This document shows positions 1 through 9,741 of a stretch of DNA of 64,000 nt, piece by piece (position 1 is the first letter of the stretch; every line of letters begins with the position of its first letter). The notes below the pieces were generated by a model, which worked only from the letters and a program-made list of their open reading frames with translations, was not told the DNA's origin and ran no database searches. The position numbers and the translations under genes are program-made. This DNA is from Brevundimonas sp. Lineage in GTDB: Bacteria; Pseudomonadota; Alphaproteobacteria; Caulobacterales; Caulobacteraceae. The DNA is taken from NCBI RefSeq assembly GCF_004210735.1, contig NZ_SDZL01000006.1, positions 1 to 64,000 of the forward strand, in the 5' to 3' direction.

Positions 1-32
1 GGTTTGGGGCGGGTTCTGACATGGCGCCGCGC

Positions 33-188
33 CTCTCTCTCCCCGTCCCGGGGAGGGTGGTCGGAGCGAAGCGGAGACCGGGTGGGGAGGGCCAGGCGAT
101 GCTGGGCGCGGCGGATGTTCAGCCTTGCCGCCCCCACCCGGCGTCGCCCTGCGGGCTCAGCCACCCTCCCCGGGACGGGGAGGGAGAG
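33..188. repeat. Palindromic interspersed repeat, family A, copy 1 (MITE-like, about 28-bp terminal inverted repeats)
   Basis: Ends CTCTCCCCGTCCCGGGGAGGGTGG ... CCACCCTCCCCGGGACGGGGAGGGAGAG. Near-identical to the reverse complement of 7521-7675. Confidence 0.85.
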
Positions 189-240
189 GTTGCGCCTTCT
201 GCTTATCGACACCCCGGAACGAATACGGCACAAGCCGCGC

Positions 241-2112
241 ATGCCCTCCGACTCAAGCCCTGCCGCCCTGCCCGCTTCCGCGCGCATGGACGAGGCGCGT
301 GCGCTGCTGGAGCGGGTGTGGGGCCATGCGGATTTCCGGGGCCTGCAGGCGGCGGTGATCGACGAGGTTCTGGCCGGGCGGGACGTCATGGCCGTGCTGC
401 CGACCGGCGGGGGCAAGAGCGTCTGTTATCAGGCGCCCGCCATCCTGCGGCCCGGTGTCGGGCTGGTGGTGTCGCCGCTGATCGCGCTGATGACCGATCA
501 GGTCGAGGCGCTGAAACAGCAGGGCGTGGCGGCCGCACGGCTGGATTCCGGGGTGTCGATGGACGACCGCTCGGCCATCTGGCGTCAGGCGCGGGCGGGC
601 GAGCTGGACCTGTTATATGTCTCGCCCGAGGGGCTGGCGTCCGGCGCCATGCTGGACCGGCTGGGCGAGTTGCAGCTCAGCCTGATCGCCATCGACGAGG
701 CGCACTGCGTCAGCCAATGGGGCCATGACTTCCGGCCGGACTATCGCACCTTGGGCCGACTGGCCGAACTGTTCCCCGGCGTGCCCCGGATCGCGGTGAC
801 GGCGACGGCCGACGCCCGGACGCGCGACGACATCGTCGCCTCGCTGCGGCTGGGCGAGGCGCGGGTGTTCGTCGACAGTTTCGCGCGCCCGAACCTGCAG
901 CTGTCGGCCGAGCGCAAGATCAACGGTTCGCGCGCCCGCACCGACGCCGCCGTGATCGAACTGGTGCGCGAGCGGCGGGGCAAGTCGGGCGTCGTCTATT
1001 GCGGCAGCCGCGACGGCTGCGAGCGCGTGGCCCAGGCCCTGCGCGACGCCGGGACCAACGCCATCGCCTATCACGCGGGCATGGACGCGCGGGACCGCGA
1101 CAAGCGGCTGGAACGGTTCCTGGCCGAGGACGGGGCGGTGATGGTGGCGACCATCGCCTTTGGCATGGGGGTGGACAAGCCGGACGTGCGCTTCGTCATC
1201 CACGCCGATCCGCCGGGGTCGCTGGAAGCCTATTGGCAGGAGATCGGCCGCGCCGGGCGCGACGGCGAACCGGCCGAGGGCATCACCCTGTACGGCCCGT
1301 CCGACATCGCCTGGAGCCTGCGCCGTCTGGAAGGGCGGCCGATGGCCGAAGAGGTCAAGGCGGTCCAGACGCGCAAGGTGCGCCAGCTGTTCGCCATGCT
1401 GGACGGCGCCGTGTGCCGCCCGCGGGCGGTGCGCCGCTATTTCGGCGAGACCGACGCCGGCCCGTGCGGCGTCTGCGACATCTGCGGCGATCCGCCCGTC
1501 ACCTATGACGCCACCGTCCCGGCCCAGAAGGCGCTGGCGGCGGTGCAGCGGCTGGGCGAGCGGTTCGGACGTGGGCGGGTGATCGACCACCTGACCGGGC
1601 GGACCAAGGATGTGCAGCACTGGGAGACGGCGCTGTCGACCTGGGGCGTCGGGGCGGACCTGTCGCTGACCGGATGGCGCGACGTGATCGACCATCTGCT
1701 GTTCGAGGGGCTGCTGGTCGAGGACCCGAACGAGGGCAAGCCGATCATCCGCCTGGGCGATCCCGAGCCGGTGCGATCCGTCTATCGCCGCGAGCGGGTG
1801 GTCGAGGTGCGGCAGGCGCCGGTGCGCGTCGAGCTGGACAAGCCGCGCCGCAACGCCGGTCGCAACCTGGCGGCCGAGGCGCTGGATACCGATGTGCGCG
1901 CCCGGTTCGAGGTGCTGCGCGCCTGGCGCCGCGACCGCGCGGCCGAACAGCATGTGCCGCCCTATGTCATCTTCCAGGACAAGACGCTGGTCGAGATCGC
2001 CATGCGCGAGCCGCGCGATCTGGACACCCTGTCCCACGTCTCGGGCGTCGGGGCGGGCAAGCTGGACCGCTATGGCAAGAGCGTGCTGGAGGCGCTGGCG
2101 TCGGCGGGCTGA
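241..2112 (+). CDS. recQ: ATP-dependent DNA helicase RecQ
   Basis: LPTGGGKSVCYQAPA Walker A, DEAHCVSQWGHDFRPDY, Zn-binding CGVCDICG, C-terminal HRDC-like region. The ATG at 241 is preferred over the ORF start at 4, which runs through the repeat. Confidence 0.95.
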   Translation: MPSDSSPAALPASARMDEARALLERVWGHADFRGLQAAVIDEVLAGRDVMAVLPTGGGKSVCYQAPAILRPGVGLVVSPLIALMTDQVEALKQQGVAAARLDSGVSMDDRSAIWRQARAGELDLLYVSPEGLASGAMLDRLGELQLSLIAIDEAHCVSQWGHDFRPDYRTLGRLAELFPGVPRIAVTATADARTRDDIVASLRLGEARVFVDSFARPNLQLSAERKINGSRARTDAAVIELVRERRGKSGVVYCGSRDGCERVAQALRDAGTNAIAYHAGMDARDRDKRLERFLAEDGAVMVATIAFGMGVDKPDVRFVIHADPPGSLEAYWQEIGRAGRDGEPAEGITLYGPSDIAWSLRRLEGRPMAEEVKAVQTRKVRQLFAMLDGAVCRPRAVRRYFGETDAGPCGVCDICGDPPVTYDATVPAQKALAAVQRLGERFGRGRVIDHLTGRTKDVQHWETALSTWGVGADLSLTGWRDVIDHLLFEGLLVEDPNEGKPIIRLGDPEPVRSVYRRERVVEVRQAPVRVELDKPRRNAGRNLAAEALDTDVRARFEVLRAWRRDRAAEQHVPPYVIFQDKTLVEIAMREPRDLDTLSHVSGVGAGKLDRYGKSVLEALASAG

Positions 2113-2131
2113 GGCCGCTATCGCTTGACCT

Positions 2132-2995
2132 ATGCCTGAGCTTCCCGAGGTCGAGACGGTCCGGCGCGGCCTTGAACCCGTGCTGCAGGGGGCGCGGCTG
2201 ACGCGGGTGCGCCAGAACCGGCCGGACCTGCGCTTTCCTTTCCCCGAGCGGTTCGTGGAGCGGCTGGAAGGCGCGACGGTGCTGCGGCTGGACCGGCGGG
2301 CCAAATATCTGCTGTTCCCCCTGTCGACCGGCGAGACCTGGGTCAGCCATCTGGGCATGACCGGGCGCTTCACCCTGGACGGCGCGCAGCTGGGCGAGTT
2401 CGAAGAGCCGGCGCCGATCGCGGGCAAGCACGAGCATATGAGCCTGTGCGCGGTGAAGGACGGCGCGGCCACGCGGGTGGGGTTCGCCGATGCGCGGCGC
2501 TTCGGCTTCATGGGCTTGATCCCCACCGAGGCGGTGGACGATCATCCGTGGTTCGCGGGACTGGGGCCCGAGCCGCTGGGTAACGGTTTTTCCGGCGCGC
2601 ATCTGGGTGAGGCGCTGGCCGGGCGGAAGCAGAACATCAAGGTGTCCTTGCTCGATCAGCGGATCGTGGCGGGGCTGGGCAACATCTATGTGTGCGAGGC
2701 GCTGTATCGGGCGCGCATCTCGCCGCTGGTCGCCGCCGGAAAGGTGTCGCGGCCCCGGCTGGAGCGGCTGGCGACCGAGGTGGTGGCGGTGCTGCGCGAC
2801 GCCATACAGGCGGGCGGCTCGACCCTGAAGGATTTCGCCAACGCCGAGGGCGGTCAGGGCTATTTCCAGCACCGCTTCGACGTCTATGGCCGCGAGGGCC
2901 AGCCGTGCCGGGGCGACGACTGCTCCGGCGTGGTCAAGCGGATCGTCCAGGGCGGACGGTCGACGTTTTACTGCCCCAGTTGCCAGAAGCGATGA
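2132..2995 (+). CDS. mutM: Formamidopyrimidine-DNA glycosylase
   Basis: N-terminal PELPEVETVRRGL and C-terminal zinc finger CRGDDC...FYCPSCQKR. Confidence 0.97.
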   Translation: MPELPEVETVRRGLEPVLQGARLTRVRQNRPDLRFPFPERFVERLEGATVLRLDRRAKYLLFPLSTGETWVSHLGMTGRFTLDGAQLGEFEEPAPIAGKHEHMSLCAVKDGAATRVGFADARRFGFMGLIPTEAVDDHPWFAGLGPEPLGNGFSGAHLGEALAGRKQNIKVSLLDQRIVAGLGNIYVCEALYRARISPLVAAGKVSRPRLERLATEVVAVLRDAIQAGGSTLKDFANAEGGQGYFQHRFDVYGREGQPCRGDDCSGVVKRIVQGGRSTFYCPSCQKR

Positions 2996-3118
2996 GATTC
3001 AGTGGCGAGAGACGAGTGGCGAGTGGCGAGAAGCGGCCCGCGATCCGCGTCGCACTTGACCTGAAGCCACGACGCCCGCCTCCTGACCTCCTCGCCACTC
3101 ATCACTCGCCACTTAGCC

Positions 3119-3658
3119 ATGACCCAGCGCATCATCCTGTTTCGCGGCATGAACACCGGCGGGGTGCGGGCGCCGGTTGGCGAGCAACGGGCCATGGCCG
3201 AGGCGATGGGGTTGAAGAACCCGCGCACCCTGCTGGCCAGCGGCAATATGGTGGTCGAGAGCGACGCCGATCCGGCGATGCTGGAGGCGGACATCGAGGC
3301 GGCGATGGACAAGACCTTTGGCCTGAAGATCGCCGCCATGGTGCGGACGCCCCGGCAATGGGCGGCGCTGATCGCGAGCAATCCTTTCCGGGCGGAAGCC
3401 GAGGCGCACCCGGCCAGGGCGCTGGCCATGGTCATGAAAGACGGGATCAAACCCGGCGCGCTGGAGGCCTGTCGCGCGCTGGCCGAGGGCGGCGAGGCGG
3501 TCGAGGCGGGGGACGGGGTATTGTATTTCTGGTTCCCGAACGGACAGGGCCAGTCGGGCATCTTCAAGAAGGCGACGCCGCGGATGCTGGGCATGGGCAC
3601 GGGCCGCAACTGGAATACGGTGCTGAAGCTGGCCGAAATGGCCGGTGCGGAGGTCTGA
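3119..3658 (+). CDS. DUF1697 family protein
   Basis: IILFRGMNTGG...LLASGNMVVES...TPRQWAALIASNPF pattern of DUF1697. Confidence 0.8.
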   Translation: MTQRIILFRGMNTGGVRAPVGEQRAMAEAMGLKNPRTLLASGNMVVESDADPAMLEADIEAAMDKTFGLKIAAMVRTPRQWAALIASNPFRAEAEAHPARALAMVMKDGIKPGALEACRALAEGGEAVEAGDGVLYFWFPNGQGQSGIFKKATPRMLGMGTGRNWNTVLKLAEMAGAEV

Positions 3659-3663
3659 CTCGC

Positions 3664-4107
3664 ATGCGCAAGGTTCATCTGTGGATCAGCCTGATCGTCG
3701 GGATCGCCGTCTGGGGCGCCTATTTCGCGCACTTCGTTCAGGGCTTGCGAGCGGGCGAGACCGGCGGGCTGCTGTGGTGGTTTCTGGGGGCGCTGGTGGT
3801 GACGGTCGTGGCCGAGACGCTGGCCACCGGGGCGGTCGCCTGGCTGTTCCGGCGCCGGTCGCGGACGCTGGACGACGGGCCGACGTTGCAGGCGGCGCTG
3901 AAGGCCAGCCATGTGGCGCTGATGCTGCTGGTGGCGCTGGTGCTGGCGGCGGCGGGCGCCCTGGCGCTGGCGGCCGCCCTTGGCTGGAGCCTGGACCTGG
4001 GCGGCGCGCGGGGTCAGGTGATCGCGGCCAACGCCCTGCTGGCCATGGTGGTGATCGCGGAACTGACGCGCGCGGGGCTGACGCTGGCGCTACTGCCGCG
4101 GCGATAG
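3664..4107 (+). CDS. Hypothetical integral membrane protein
   Basis: ORF with four hydrophobic segments, directly downstream of the DUF1697 gene. Confidence 0.7.
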   Translation: MRKVHLWISLIVGIAVWGAYFAHFVQGLRAGETGGLLWWFLGALVVTVVAETLATGAVAWLFRRRSRTLDDGPTLQAALKASHVALMLLVALVLAAAGALALAAALGWSLDLGGARGQVIAANALLAMVVIAELTRAGLTLALLPRR

Positions 4108-4167
4108 CCACCTTTCGCGGGGATGCGCGGGTGGGTATGCAGATCGCATACGTAAGGAGCGCTCCCC

Positions 4168-4956
4168 ATGGCCGACGCCTATGACACCCTGCTGATCGAA
4201 CGCCACGCCGACTGCTATGCGGTGGTGACGCTGAACCGGCCGGAGGCCCTGAATGCGCTGAATTCGGCGCTGTTCGCGGATCTGGCGGCGTTTCTGGATG
4301 CGGTCGAGCATGACGACAACGTGCGCTGCCTGATCCTGACCGGGTCGGGGGACAAGGCGTTCGCGGCCGGCGCCGACATCAAGGAGATGGCGGACCAGAC
4401 ATACGCCCAGATGTATGCCGGCAATTTCTTCGCCCTGGGCCATGACCGGATCACGCGCTTCAGGAAGCCGATCATCGCGGCGGTCAACGGCTTTGCGCTG
4501 GGCGGCGGGTGCGAACTGGCCATGCTGTGCGACTTCATCGTCGCCTCGGACAAGGCCAAGTTCGGCCAGCCCGAGATCAATCTGGGCGTGGCGCCCGGCA
4601 TCGGCGGCTCGCAGCGGCTGACGCGGCTGGTGGGCAAGGCCAAGGCCATGGACATGGTGCTGACTGCGCGGATGATGGACGCGGCGGAGGCTGAGCGCGC
4701 CGGTCTGGCGTCGCGCGTCGTGCCGCACGAGACCCTGCTGGACGAGGTCCGCAAGATCGCCGCGAAGATCGCTGCGCAAAGCCCGCTGGCCGTCATGGCC
4801 AACAAGGAGATGGTCAACGCCGCCCTGGAGACGACCCTGACCCAGGGCGTCCAGTTCGAACGCCGCCTGTTCCACAGCCTGTTCGCTTTCGAGGACCAGA
4901 AGGAAGGGATGGCGGCCTTCGTCGAAAAGCGGAAGCCGAACTTCACGGGCAAATGA
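4168..4956 (+). CDS. Enoyl-CoA hydratase/isomerase family protein
   Basis: Crotonase fold: NRPEALNALN, AFAAGADIKEM, GFALGGGCELAMLCDFIVAS. Confidence 0.93.
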   Translation: MADAYDTLLIERHADCYAVVTLNRPEALNALNSALFADLAAFLDAVEHDDNVRCLILTGSGDKAFAAGADIKEMADQTYAQMYAGNFFALGHDRITRFRKPIIAAVNGFALGGGCELAMLCDFIVASDKAKFGQPEINLGVAPGIGGSQRLTRLVGKAKAMDMVLTARMMDAAEAERAGLASRVVPHETLLDEVRKIAAKIAAQSPLAVMANKEMVNAALETTLTQGVQFERRLFHSLFAFEDQKEGMAAFVEKRKPNFTGK

Positions 4957-5237
4957 GCGGGATCGAGGACGATTGGCGCTATCAGAACGCGAAGGATCTG
5001 CGTGGGCAGGCCTTCGCGTTCAAGGCCTATCGCGCCTATAGCCCGGAGTGGACCCACGATCACTGCGCGGCCTGCATGATCGAGTTGGCTGAGGTGGAAA
5101 CCGTGCCCGACGCCTTGCATGAAGGTTGGGCGATTTCCGCCGCCTATGAGCATGGCGAAGCGTATGAGTGGGTGTGCGCCGAGTGCTTCGAGCGTTTGGA
5201 GACGACTCTGACGTGGACTCGCGTTGACCCCTCCTGA
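4953..5237 (+). CDS. Hypothetical protein
   Basis: 94-aa ORF overlapping the enoyl-CoA hydratase stop (ATGA). Contains two CxxC-type cysteine pairs. Confidence 0.6.
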   Translation: MSGIEDDWRYQNAKDLRGQAFAFKAYRAYSPEWTHDHCAACMIELAEVETVPDALHEGWAISAAYEHGEAYEWVCAECFERLETTLTWTRVDPS

Positions 5238-5320
5238 GCTTTCGGCTATAGCCGCGCGCTCTTGAGATTTCCGCGCCGTGGACGTGTGGTCTGCGGCGTT
5301 TTCGTTCGAAGGTTTGACTG

Positions 5321-5590
5321 ATGGCTAACAATGCCGGCGCCCGCAAGGCGATCCGCAAGATCGAAGCGCGGACCGAAGTGAACAAGGCCCGTCGCACCCG
5401 CGTGCGCACCTATCTGCGCAAGTTCCAGGAAGCGATCACCGGCGGCGACGCCGAGACCGCCAAGGCCGCCTTCGTGACGGCCCAGTCGGAACTGATGCGC
5501 GCCGTGTCCAAGGGCGTGGTTCACAAGAACACCGGCTCGCGCAAGGTGAGCCGTCTGGCCGCCCAGCTGAAGAAGCTGTCGGCCGCGTAA
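5321..5590 (+). CDS. rpsT: 30S ribosomal protein S20
   Basis: [35 protein letters not shown]...[11 protein letters not shown]; adjacent to dnaA. Confidence 0.96.
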   Translation: MANNAGARKAIRKIEARTEVNKARRTRVRTYLRKFQEAITGGDAETAKAAFVTAQSELMRAVSKGVVHKNTGSRKVSRLAAQLKKLSAA

Positions 5591-5647
5591 TCGCGACGGT
5601 TACGGATGGCCCGTTACCGGGCCGTCACGCGAAATACGAGTGATTTC

Positions 5648-5679
5648 AACGGCGAGGGCGCGCAAGCTCCCTCGCCGTT
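5648..5679 (+). terminator. Perfect 11-bp inverted repeat downstream of rpsT, possible terminator (no U-tract)
   Basis: AACGGCGAGGG-cgcgcaagct-CCCTCGCCGTT. Confidence 0.4.
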
Positions 5680-5769
5680 CGCACGTCCGCTTGCAAGTCC
5701 CCAAGCGGGATTCCGGGCTCTCCCGAACGGCGAATTTCACATTTTCCCAAGCCGGGTTGAGCTTTAGCG

Positions 5770-5806
5770 GAGTCAACAAATTTAACTGCCGAATCGTCAA
5801 CGAATC
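5770..5806. promoter_or_regulatory. Cluster of three GANTC (CcrM-type methylation) sites in the dnaA upstream region
   Basis: GAGTC 5770-5774, GAATC 5791-5795, GAATC 5802-5806, followed by TTGACC at 5811. Confidence 0.6.
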
Positions 5807-6011
5807 AGCGTTGACCCGGCCCGTCCCAAGCGTAAGTTTCGGGCTCTAACGCACTTCCATCCCCACACGGATGAAGACGGCGCGAAGGCTGTTTCGCGTC
5901 GGCGGGAGACGTCTGATCTCGAGGTCGACCCCACCTGGAAAGCACCGCTTTTCGGGGCAGGAGAAGTCGTCCCAACGGTCCGGCGGCTTTGAAGGGCGTC
6001 AGGTTCGGTGG

Positions 6012-7499
6012 ATGACAAAAGCGGGTGGCTTAACGATGGCTGGGGGCTTGGCGATGGCGGGTATGACGGATCCTGATCACATCTGGAGCGAGGCGGCCGG
6101 TCGGCTGCGCGCAGAGATCGGGGAAGGTCCGTTCAGCAGCTATATCGCCCCCTCGGCGGTGCGGATCGACAGCGCCGGCAACCTGATCCTGGTGACGCCG
6201 ACCGCCTATGCCCGCGACTGGGTGCGCAAGAACGCCCTGCGCCGCATGAACGAGCTGTGGCTGGGCCTGGACGGCCTGTCGCGCCGTCTGGACGTGCGCT
6301 GCCGCGCCGAGGTGGGATCGATCCCGCCGGCCTCGGCCATGGCCGCCAATCCCGGCCTGCAATCCGCGCCCCGTTTCAACGCCCCGTCGATGGCCAGTCC
6401 GTCCGCAGCCGCTACGCCGACCTTCGCCCCGGTGACCGACGGCGACCGCGCCGTGCGCGCCGCCGGCCTGCAGGACCGGCTGACGTTCGACACCTTCGTC
6501 GAGGGCCAGGGCAACGCCTTTGCGCTGGCCATCGCCAGACAGGTCGCGACCTGGGCCGACGGCCATTTCAACCCGGTCTTCTTCTGCGGCCCCTATGGCT
6601 ATGGAAAGACGCACCTGCTGAACGCCATCGCCTGGGAGGCGCAGCGCCTGCGCCCCGACGCCAAGGTGATCTACCTGACCGCCGAACGTTTCCTGTCGAC
6701 CTTCGTCAAGGCGATGCAGGACCGCCAGACCGCCGCCTTCAAGGAAAGCCTGCGCTCGGCCGACATGCTGCTGCTGGACGACGTCCAGTTCGTGGGCGGC
6801 AAGGCCAGCACGCAGGAAGAACTGCTGTCGACGCTGACCGCCCTGATGGGCGAGGGCAAGCGCATCATCCTGTCGGCCGACCGCGCGCCGATGGCCCTGA
6901 CCGAGGTCGAGCCGCGCCTGCGCAGCCACCTGGCCGCCGGCCTGACCTGCCCGGTCGAGCCCGCCGACCGCGCGCTGAAGACCGCCGTGGCCCGCAACCG
7001 GCTTGAGACCCTGGCCGGCCTGGGCGTCGTCACCGGCGAGGCGCGGACCGAGGTGATCGAGCATCTGGTGGACCGCACCCCCGGTTCGGTGCGCGAATTG
7101 GAAGGCGCCGTGAACACCCTGGCCGCCGTGGCCGGGCCGCGCCTGGCCTCGATTTCGGTCGAGGAGATCCAGACCCTGCTGGGCGCCGCCCTGCGCTCGG
7201 GCCCCGAACGCCGCATCACCGTGGACGAGATCCAGAAGACGGTGGCCGACCACTTCAGCCTGAAACAGGCCGACCTGCTGAGCGAGCGCCGCACCCGGTC
7301 GGTCGCCCGCCCGCGCCAGATCGCCATGTATCTGTGCAAGCAGCACACGACCCGCTCCTATCCCGACATCGGCCGTCGCTTCGGCGGCCGCGACCACACC
7401 ACCGTCCTGCACGGCGTCCGCAAGATCGAGGAGCTGATGCCCAAGGAAGAACAGATCGCCCGCGACGTGGAGGCCCTGACGCGCAAACTGCGCGGCTAG
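6012..7499 (+). CDS. dnaA: Chromosomal replication initiator protein DnaA
   Basis: AAA+ GPYGYGKTHLLNAIA, MLLLDDVQFVGGK, C-terminal HTH RSYPDIGRRFGGRDHTTVLHGVRKIE. Several in-frame ATGs (6012, 6036, 6054, 6063), so the start is uncertain. Confidence 0.95.
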   Translation: MTKAGGLTMAGGLAMAGMTDPDHIWSEAAGRLRAEIGEGPFSSYIAPSAVRIDSAGNLILVTPTAYARDWVRKNALRRMNELWLGLDGLSRRLDVRCRAEVGSIPPASAMAANPGLQSAPRFNAPSMASPSAAATPTFAPVTDGDRAVRAAGLQDRLTFDTFVEGQGNAFALAIARQVATWADGHFNPVFFCGPYGYGKTHLLNAIAWEAQRLRPDAKVIYLTAERFLSTFVKAMQDRQTAAFKESLRSADMLLLDDVQFVGGKASTQEELLSTLTALMGEGKRIILSADRAPMALTEVEPRLRSHLAAGLTCPVEPADRALKTAVARNRLETLAGLGVVTGEARTEVIEHLVDRTPGSVRELEGAVNTLAAVAGPRLASISVEEIQTLLGAALRSGPERRITVDEIQKTVADHFSLKQADLLSERRTRSVARPRQIAMYLCKQHTTRSYPDIGRRFGGRDHTTVLHGVRKIEELMPKEEQIARDVEALTRKLRG

Positions 7500-7520
7500 G
7501 GTCGGACCGAGGCGCAGCGT

Positions 7521-7675
7521 CTCTCCCTCCCCGCCCCGGGGAGGGTGGCTGAGCCCGCAGGGCGAAGCCGGGTGGGGGCGGCAAGGCTGAGCATCAGCCG
7601 CGCCCGGCATCGCCTGGCCCGCCCCACCCGGTCTTCGCTTCGCTGCGACCACCCTCCCCGGGACGGGGAGGGAGA
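7521..7675. repeat. Palindromic interspersed repeat, family A, copy 2 (inverted relative to copy 1)
   Basis: The reverse complement matches 33-188 over its full length with scattered substitutions. Confidence 0.85.
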
Positions 7676-7822
7676 AATTTGTGCTCAGGTTGGCCCGACT
7701 TATCCCCGCGCCACTGGCGACTATCCCCCTGCCCCTTCCTTGCTCCCGGCGCGCAATCCGCTAGTGTCCAAGGCCCTCTATTCGCGGTGACGCCCTGAGT
7801 CGCCGACGCCCGGGCGAGACAT

Positions 7823-8941
7823 ATGCAGCTGACCATCGAACGTTCCGCGCTCCTGAAGGCCCTGGGCCATGTTCAGAGCGTGGTCGAGCGTCGCAACACC
7901 ATTCCGATCTTGTCCAACGTGCTGTTGAGCGCCGGCCGCGACAAGCTGGCCTTCGCCGCGACCGACCTGGACATGGAGATGGTCGACGAGGCCGAGGCGA
8001 CCGTGCAGGTCGAGGGCCAGATCACCGCCCCCGCCCACACCCTGTATGAGATCGTCCGCAAGCTGCCGGACGGCGCCGAGGTCAGCCTGGCCTATAACGG
8101 CGACGATCCCCGGCTGGTGGTCTCGGCGGGCCGGTCGAAGTTCAACCTGCCGGTCCTGCCGTCAGGCGACTTCCCGGTCATGTCGACGGACACCACGGGC
8201 GCCCGCTTCTCGGTATCAAAGGAAGATCTGGCGCGGCTGATCGACAAAACCCGCTTCGCCGTCTCGACCGAAGAGACGCGCTACTATCTGAACGGCCTGT
8301 ATCTGCACACGGTGGCCGAGGGCGGCGTTCCGCTGCTGCGCGCCGTGGCGACCGACGGTCACCGCCTGGCCCTGGCCGAGACCCCGGCGCCGGAAGGCGC
8401 GGCGGGCGGCCCCGGCGTCATCGTGCCGCGCAAGACAGTGGATCAGGTTCGCCGCCTGCTGGACGACGGCTCGGGCGAGGTCCAGGTGCAGGTCAGCGCC
8501 CAGAAGATCCGTTTCGAATTCGGCCACGCCAGCCTGACGTCCAAGGTCATCGACGGCGCCTTCCCCGACTATCTGCGCGTCATTCCGCGCGGCAATGACA
8601 AACAGGCCGACATCGACAACGCCGTCTTCGCCTCGGCCGTCGACCGGGTGGCCACCATCTCGGCCGAAAAGAGCCGCTCGGTGAAGCTGGCCTTCGACAA
8701 CGACCGGGTGAAGCTGACCGTCCGCAACATGGAAGCCGGTCAGGCCGAGGAAGAGGTCGAGATCGGCTATTCCGAAGAGCCGTTCGAGATCGGCTTCAAC
8801 GCCCGCTATCTGCTGGACGTCGCCGGCCAGATCACCGGCGAGACGGCGCATTTCAAATTCGCCGACCCCGCCAGCCCGACCCTGGTGCTCGATCCGGGCG
8901 ATCCGGGCGTGCAGTATGTGCTGATGCCGCTGCGGGTGTAG
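7823..8941 (+). CDS. dnaN: DNA polymerase III subunit beta (sliding clamp)
   Basis: MQLTIERSALLKALGHVQSVVERRNTIPILSNVLL ... C-terminal YVLMPLRV. Confidence 0.97.
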   Translation: MQLTIERSALLKALGHVQSVVERRNTIPILSNVLLSAGRDKLAFAATDLDMEMVDEAEATVQVEGQITAPAHTLYEIVRKLPDGAEVSLAYNGDDPRLVVSAGRSKFNLPVLPSGDFPVMSTDTTGARFSVSKEDLARLIDKTRFAVSTEETRYYLNGLYLHTVAEGGVPLLRAVATDGHRLALAETPAPEGAAGGPGVIVPRKTVDQVRRLLDDGSGEVQVQVSAQKIRFEFGHASLTSKVIDGAFPDYLRVIPRGNDKQADIDNAVFASAVDRVATISAEKSRSVKLAFDNDRVKLTVRNMEAGQAEEEVEIGYSEEPFEIGFNARYLLDVAGQITGETAHFKFADPASPTLVLDPGDPGVQYVLMPLRV

Positions 8942-8957
8942 GCGGTTCGAACCAGAC

Positions 8958-9731
8958 ATGATCAAGCCCTCGACACGGCCTGCCGCAGCTTTGATACGGG
9001 CGTCGGCATTGGCCGTCATGCTTGCCTGCGCGGCATGCGGACCTTCATCCGACGTCGATGCGCAATCCGGTCCGGCCTCGACGGGAGGCGGAGCCGATAC
9101 CAACCCTCTGGATCAGATGGCCGGTGTCGAAAGCCTCGGCTGGCTGACCACGCTGAATGACTTGTACCCGGACGAGTACAGCAGATTGGGCGCCGTGGTT
9201 GATCACGAGGTCGGCAGCGGTTCAGACGTGGTCGCGGCCCGCACGACGCTGATGGAGGCGTTTCTCCCGTTCATGGCGAAGCGAAAGCGTTCGTTACGAT
9301 CGGCAGCCGACGAACTCCTGGTGGATTATTTGCGGCTCAACCTTGCCGCGCTTGAACATCTGAAGACCGAGAACCCGCAGGCGTGCGTGGAGATTGCCCA
9401 GGGCAAGCTGGATCCTTCGACGCAACTTAGCCAAACGGCGTGGACCAAGACGTCAGAGGCGACCGCGCAGCTTCTGAAAGCGGCTCATGGAGCGGAAGCA
9501 TCGCCCGTGGCCCGCCCGGACCCCACCTTAACGGCGGAAGAGCAGCACAAATGGTTTGTGGAAATCGGGAACGCCGGCGCTACGCGACGGACGGCGGAAC
9601 TGCTTCGTGATCCGGCGGCCGCTGCGCGCGCCTCGGCTGACGAACTATGTCAGGTTCGCATCCTCCTGATGAAGGGCGCGCTTCTATCTCCTCCCGAGAC
9701 GGCGGCCAAAATCGTTCTCGCGGCCGGGTAG
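8958..9731 (+). CDS. Hypothetical lipoprotein
   Basis: Signal peptide with lipobox-like LACAAC-G; located between dnaN and recF. Confidence 0.65.
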   Translation: MIKPSTRPAAALIRASALAVMLACAACGPSSDVDAQSGPASTGGGADTNPLDQMAGVESLGWLTTLNDLYPDEYSRLGAVVDHEVGSGSDVVAARTTLMEAFLPFMAKRKRSLRSAADELLVDYLRLNLAALEHLKTENPQACVEIAQGKLDPSTQLSQTAWTKTSEATAQLLKAAHGAEASPVARPDPTLTAEEQHKWFVEIGNAGATRRTAELLRDPAAAARASADELCQVRILLMKGALLSPPETAAKIVLAAG

Positions 9732-9741
9732 CCGACGTGCG

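Noticed and set aside
613-2526. Long minus-strand ORF antisense to recQ/mutM
   Set aside because: Antisense open frames are expected in very GC-rich coding DNA; the translation is low-complexity with no recognisable domain.
3680-3688. TGTGGATCA (Caulobacter G-box-like DnaA site)
   Set aside because: Single site inside a coding region with no neighbouring boxes; treated as chance.
6030-7652. 540-aa minus-strand ORF antisense to dnaA
   Set aside because: Mirror-frame artefact of dnaA codon bias; no domain signal, and it runs into a repeat element.
7500-7822. dnaA-dnaN intergenic region as the replication origin
   Set aside because: Most of it is the family A repeat, and only weak DnaA-like sequences (TTATCCCCG, CTATCCCCC) are present. 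In Caulobacter oriC is not in this position.
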